A stretch of 9,074 nt of DNA, from assembly GCA_025353435.1 (NCBI GenBank), contig JANXQR010000842.1:1-9074 (forward strand), in the 5' to 3' direction. The notes under the pieces are model-generated. The model was not told the DNA's origin, made no database searches, and saw only the letters and a list, made by a program, of their open reading frames with translations. The stretch is from Acidobacteriota bacterium. GTDB lineage: Bacteria; Acidobacteriota; Terriglobia; Terriglobales; Acidobacteriaceae. How positions within the stretch are numbered: the stretch's first letter is position 1; each line of letters begins with the position of its first letter. This document shows, in pieces, positions 6,300-9,074 of the stretch. The position numbers and the translations under genes are program-made.

Positions 6300-6333
6300 A
6301 TTGAAGGCAGCCGCGGAGATCTACCCAATGCCA

Positions 6334-7065
6334 TTACCAGGGATGCGTGGCACGTAGCAGCAGTGCAGCCAGCACGCCCCCAAGCAGCGGTCCAATCACC
6401 GGAATCGGAGCATAGCGCCAGTTAGACCCCCCCTTCCCGGGAATGGGAAGTAGAAAGTGAGTCAGCCGCGGCCCAAGATCGCGCGCAGGGTTGATCGCAT
6501 AGCCCGTCGTACCGCCAAGCGAGAGCCCGATACCCCACACCAGGCTCCCTACCAAAAGCGGCCCCAACCCCGCGACCGGCCCATGCTCCGCCACTCCTGG
6601 TGAAAAAATAGCGCCGGCAACCAACACGAGTAGCGCGGTCCCCAGAACTTCGCTGAATAGGTTCGCGAGCGGGCTACGAACTGCAGGTCCCGTGCAGAAC
6701 ACGCCGAGTTTCGCAGCCGCATCGGGAGTCTTCGACCAATGCGGCGCATAGTGCAGCGTCATCAGCGTTGCTCCGCACATTGCGCCCAGCAATTGCGCCA
6801 ACCAAATCCACAGCACGCCGTCGAACTTCCCAGTCCTCACTGCGCTCGCCAGCGTAATCGCCGGATTGAGCGCCGCACCGGGGCTCCCGAATCCCTGTGC
6901 CACCAACACGCCACACAGCACCGCGAGGGCCCAGCCGGTTGCCACCACAATCCAACCCGAGTCCGCCGCATACGACTTGCGCAGCGTCACCCCAGCGTTC
7001 ACGCCATTGCCAAGCAACACCAGCACAAGCGTGCCCATGAACTCGCCAAACCACACAGAATGCAT
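6334..7065 (-). CDS. MIP-family aquaglyceroporin (glycerol facilitator type)
   Basis: A 243-residue inner-membrane channel of the aquaporin/GlpF family, passing small neutral solutes such as glycerol and/or water. Both pore half-helix motifs are present: NPA at 67-69 and NPARD at 192-196. The Asp after the second NPAR is typical of glycerol facilitators rather than pure water channels. Six membrane helices plus two re-entrant loops fit the hydrophobic pattern. The loop-B stretch reads PGAALNPA, with Ala where most members have His (SGAHLNPA). The start is ATG at 7065, five bases after AAGGAG (7071-7076). The GTG at 7068 is only two bases from that site and is less likely. The upstream NUP gene is on the same strand 126 bp away but ends in a probable terminator. 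No glycerol kinase or dehydrogenase is nearby, so the solute is unknown. Confidence 0.92.
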   Translation of the reverse strand: MHSVWFGEFMGTLVLVLLGNGVNAGVTLRKSYAADSGWIVVATGWALAVLCGVLVAQGFGSPGAALNPAITLASAVRTGKFDGVLWIWLAQLLGAMCGATLMTLHYAPHWSKTPDAAAKLGVFCTGPAVRSPLANLFSEVLGTALLVLVAGAIFSPGVAEHGPVAGLGPLLVGSLVWGIGLSLGGTTGYAINPARDLGPRLTHFLLPIPGKGGSNWRYAPIPVIGPLLGGVLAALLLRATHPW

Positions 7066-7174
7066 CACGACTCCTTCGATGCGCGCATTTTATTGAAATG
7101 AGAGACGAAAGCATTCTGCACTGCGCGGCGTAACTTCGCCAAGGTCAATTGCACCGACCGTGACTTGCGGCACA

Positions 7175-7200
7175 AAACCTTGAGCCGCGGCTCAAGGTTT
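7175..7200 (-). terminator. 26-bp perfect palindrome, probable terminator overlapping the NUP stop codon
   Basis: The half-site AAACCTTGAGCCG (7175-7187) is followed by its exact reverse complement (7188-7200). As RNA on the minus strand it forms an 11-bp stem with a CGCG loop, ending in a TTTT stretch before GTG. The TGA stop of the minus-strand NUP gene (7192-7194) lies inside the first arm, so the stem begins within the last two sense codons. It probably ends NUP transcription before the aquaporin gene. Confidence 0.65.
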
Positions 7201-8262
7201 CGGCGTCCCAGCCTGTCTAGCAATTTCGGCGGCTGCGTACTTTGACCAATGCGCAACCAACTCGTTTACCACCGTGTGCCCCACCGAGTACGCGGCTTCA
7301 AGCGAAGGCAGATAAGCGCTGTAGTTTCCAATCCGCTGCCGCGCCAGGCTCTCTGCCGCACTCAGCCCGCGTGGCTGCTGATCGTAGTTGCTCACCGTCC
7401 GTAGAACCATGATGCGCTGCCAATCCACCTTCCCCGCATTCGCCAGAAATCGCAACGACTGCAGCGTCCCCGTATCCTCCATCGCGGTCGTAGCAAACTC
7501 GCCCTTGCCACCACTGAAGTACCGCATCCATTCATCCGCCCAGGCATCCGAAAGTTTTCCATGCCAGTACCGCGACCCCGTCACCTCATCGCCCATGGTC
7601 ACGAACGGTGGCCGATTCGCCGCTGCCCCTTCAAACTCGCGCCGCACTTCCTTCAGCCGATCCGAATCAGCCAGACGCGTCTCCTTCGTCAGCTTAAATG
7701 CCCAATCCGCCAATCCCGCATTTAGCTCGTAAACCTGTCCCTCAAGCGGCGCAGCGGGCTGCTCAAAAGGCTTCGTCTTCCGCAGCGGAATGTATCCCGT
7801 CGGCCAGTCCTTCGGAATCTCACGGGCATCGATCTCGTACCCCAGATCGCCATCCACCACCCAGCGCGCCCACGCCGCCGAGCCCAGCGAAACCCGCTCA
7901 GGATCGCCGCCCGCAATTCCGGCAACTATCCAGTACGCATGCGTTAGGTCGAAGCGCGGATCCAGCCCCAGCGCCATAATTGTCGAAGCTGCGTGCGCCG
8001 TACCCTGCCCTGTAAGCACCGCCAACTCGCCTGCATCATTCATCCGCACGGCATGAAAGCCCGCCGCCAGAGGATAAATGTGGTCAAGGTGATCGCGCTC
8101 CACCCAGTACTGCAGTTCGCCGGGCGCATCGCCCGTGTCTTCGCCTACTTCAAACATCGCCACCACAACAACCTTCACAGGAATCGGCTTTGTCTGCGCA
8201 TGCGTGGTGGCAGCGGCCAAAAATATCACGAAAGAAATAAATCGTCGCATCAAAGAGTTCAT
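7192..8262 (-). CDS. NUP-family ('purine nucleoside permease') secreted protein, phosphorylase-like
   Basis: A 356-residue protein of the NUP family, named after a yeast purine nucleoside permease. A signal peptide covers about 1-22 (MRR, FISFVIFLAAA, cleavage after THA), and I see no other membrane segment, so it is probably a soluble periplasmic protein. Family signature VKVVVVAMFEVGEDTGD is at 29-45. Segments resembling nucleoside phosphorylases follow in order: TGQGTAHAA (84-92), WIVAGIAGG (111-119), TTAMEDTGTL (258-267) and LRTVSNYD (287-294), matching the phosphorylase order of a glycine loop, a central strand, a ribose-binding Met-Glu and a Ser-Asp/Asn base-binding loop. A nucleoside phosphorolysis or binding role is therefore inferred over transport. 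The start at 8262 has an AGG only two bases away and the ATG at 8250 lies about 13 bases from it, so the start is uncertain by four codons. It is divergent from a secreted asparaginase. Confidence 0.85.
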   Translation of the reverse strand: MNSLMRRFISFVIFLAAATTHAQTKPIPVKVVVVAMFEVGEDTGDAPGELQYWVERDHLDHIYPLAAGFHAVRMNDAGELAVLTGQGTAHAASTIMALGLDPRFDLTHAYWIVAGIAGGDPERVSLGSAAWARWVVDGDLGYEIDAREIPKDWPTGYIPLRKTKPFEQPAAPLEGQVYELNAGLADWAFKLTKETRLADSDRLKEVRREFEGAAANRPPFVTMGDEVTGSRYWHGKLSDAWADEWMRYFSGGKGEFATTAMEDTGTLQSLRFLANAGKVDWQRIMVLRTVSNYDQQPRGLSAAESLARQRIGNYSAYLPSLEAAYSVGHTVVNELVAHWSKYAAAEIARQAGTPKP

Positions 8263-8286
8263 TTCCTAAGATGGTAAATCCGAGCG

Positions 8287-8304
8287 CATCGGACTCATCG
8301 GACT
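8287..8304. repeat. Perfect 9-bp tandem repeat in the divergent NUP/asparaginase control region
   Basis: CATCGGACT occurs twice head to tail (8287-8295 and 8296-8304), then runs into TATACGAT. It lies in the 77-bp gap between two divergent starts, where both promoters must be. It could be a paired activator site; no consensus -35 box was found for either gene. Confidence 0.5.
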
Positions 8305-8339
8305 ATACGATAAGTAGGGCGTTCGAGGAGACTGGACAA

Positions 8340-9074
8340 ATGAAGGCAACGAGCTTTCTGATCTGGGCAGGCATGATGAGCATGGCAATCGCAGCAATGT
8401 CTCAGCAGGCGCAACCCACCCACCGCTGGGCCATTGTCGTCCATGGCGGCGCGGGCGTAATCGAACGCGCCACCATGAAACCCGAGACCGAAGCTGCCTA
8501 TCGCGCGTCGATGAAACAAGCCACGGAAGCCGGTGCCAAGGTGCTTGACGCAGGCGGCCCTGCCCTCGATGCCATTGAAGCCGTCATCCACATCCTCGAA
8601 GATGACCCCCTCTTCAATGCGGGCCGGGGAGCGGTCTTCACCGCAGATGGCAAAAACGAACTGGACTCCGCCATCATGGACGGCGCCACGCTTAAAGCAG
8701 GCGCAGTCAGCGGCGTCACCCGCACGCGCCACCCCATCAGCCTCGCCCGCGCCGTCATGGATCAGTCACCTCACGTGATGCTCAGCGGCGTTGGAGCCGA
8801 CGAATTCGCCGCGCAAACCGGACTCGAACAGGTCGAGCCGAGTTTCTTCTTCACCGAACGCCGCTGGCAATCCCTCATCAGGCAGTTGAAGAAAGACGGC
8901 CTCCCCATCCCGCCACGCCCCGCCGGCGCACCGCCCGCGCCAACCGAACCGATCTCCGAAATCGAATCTCCCAACGCCCACAAGTACGGCACTGTCGGCG
9001 TGGTCGCACTCGACCGCCAGGGAAACATTGCCGCAGGGACCTCCACCGGCGGCACTCAAGCTAAGCGCTGGGGC
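8340..9074 (+). CDS. Isoaspartyl peptidase / L-asparaginase (Ntn-hydrolase, plant type), 3' truncated
   Basis: The first 245 residues of a family T2 Ntn-hydrolase that splits L-asparagine and beta-aspartyl dipeptides. It matures by cutting itself before a catalytic Thr. The start is ATG at 8340 with GAGGAG (8325-8330) nine bases upstream. The first 24 or so residues form a signal peptide, so the enzyme is exported; bacterial IaaA homologues such as the E. coli enzyme lack one as I recall. HGGAG (35-39) is the conserved N-terminal loop, and NAGRGAVFTADG (93-104) with ELDSAIMDG (107-115) is the usual core. Thr218 in YGTVG is the predicted nucleophile and new N-terminus of the beta chain; TSTGG (234-238) is the substrate loop. 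The segment before Thr218 has a Pro-rich stretch (about 189-205). No stop occurs before the right edge, and the rest of the beta chain is outside the window. Confidence 0.93.
   Translation, partial: MKATSFLIWAGMMSMAIAAMSQQAQPTHRWAIVVHGGAGVIERATMKPETEAAYRASMKQATEAGAKVLDAGGPALDAIEAVIHILEDDPLFNAGRGAVFTADGKNELDSAIMDGATLKAGAVSGVTRTRHPISLARAVMDQSPHVMLSGVGADEFAAQTGLEQVEPSFFFTERRWQSLIRQLKKDGLPIPPRPAGAPPAPTEPISEIESPNAHKYGTVGVVALDRQGNIAAGTSTGGTQAKRWG

Noticed and set aside
7077..7125. TAAAAT as a -10 box for the aquaporin on the minus strand.
   Set aside because: Good -10 resemblance but no -35 box at 16-18 bp; not separable from chance.
1..9074. tRNA, rRNA, CRISPR array, insertion sequence, phage or toxin-antitoxin genes.
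   Set aside because: No cloverleaf-like segment, spaced direct repeats, transposase motifs or phage proteins were seen in reading both strands; the only short repeats are those listed.

Overview
The window is a compact, high-GC bacterial chromosome segment with ordinary metabolic genes, short intergenic gaps and no sign of phage, insertion sequence, CRISPR or RNA genes. The gene mix and protein style (secreted proteins with short signal peptides, a small orphan secreted beta-rich protein beginning DVTGRW after its signal peptide, a signal-peptide NUP-family protein, a lysine/alanine microprotein) suggest an Acidobacteriota soil bacterium. That placement is inferred from gene style; no marker gene proves it.

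Layout. At 1-884 is the 3' part of an iron-sulfur L-serine dehydratase (sdaA), cut by the window edge. At 1020-1865 is a CPBP-family membrane protease. Next comes a self-contained tiny transcription unit: a near-consensus promoter (1939-1967), a leader hairpin abutting a good ribosome binding site, a 23-codon Lys/Ala-only-like reading frame (2031-2102) and a strong hairpin terminator (2135-2159). rsmE, a 16S rRNA methyltransferase, follows at 2238-2969 and converges on a UxaA/GarD-type sugar-acid dehydratase on the minus strand (3001-4656). The dehydratase diverges from a zinc-dependent MDR dehydrogenase (4763-5779). Their shared 106-bp promoter region carries a 10-bp perfect palindrome, and the pair looks like a sugar-acid catabolic module.

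After a structured gap holding a 12-bp inverted repeat comes a small secreted protein (5895-6299). It converges on an aquaglyceroporin (6334-7065, minus). Upstream of the aquaporin, on the same strand, is a signal-peptide protein of the 'purine nucleoside permease' (NUP) family (7192-8262). Its stop codon lies inside a 26-bp perfect palindrome that probably terminates transcription. NUP diverges from a secreted isoaspartyl peptidase/L-asparaginase (8340 to the right edge). The 77-bp gap between them contains a perfect 9-bp tandem repeat.

Functionally the window mixes amino-acid and sugar-acid catabolism (SdaA, UxaA-like, MDR), extracytoplasmic scavenging (NUP, asparaginase, aquaglyceroporin) and housekeeping (RsmE). 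The least explained items are the Lys/Ala microprotein unit, the hairpin-led small secreted protein, and the NUP protein, whose sequence looks like a periplasmic phosphorylase-fold enzyme and not a permease. No gap between genes exceeds 300 bases.
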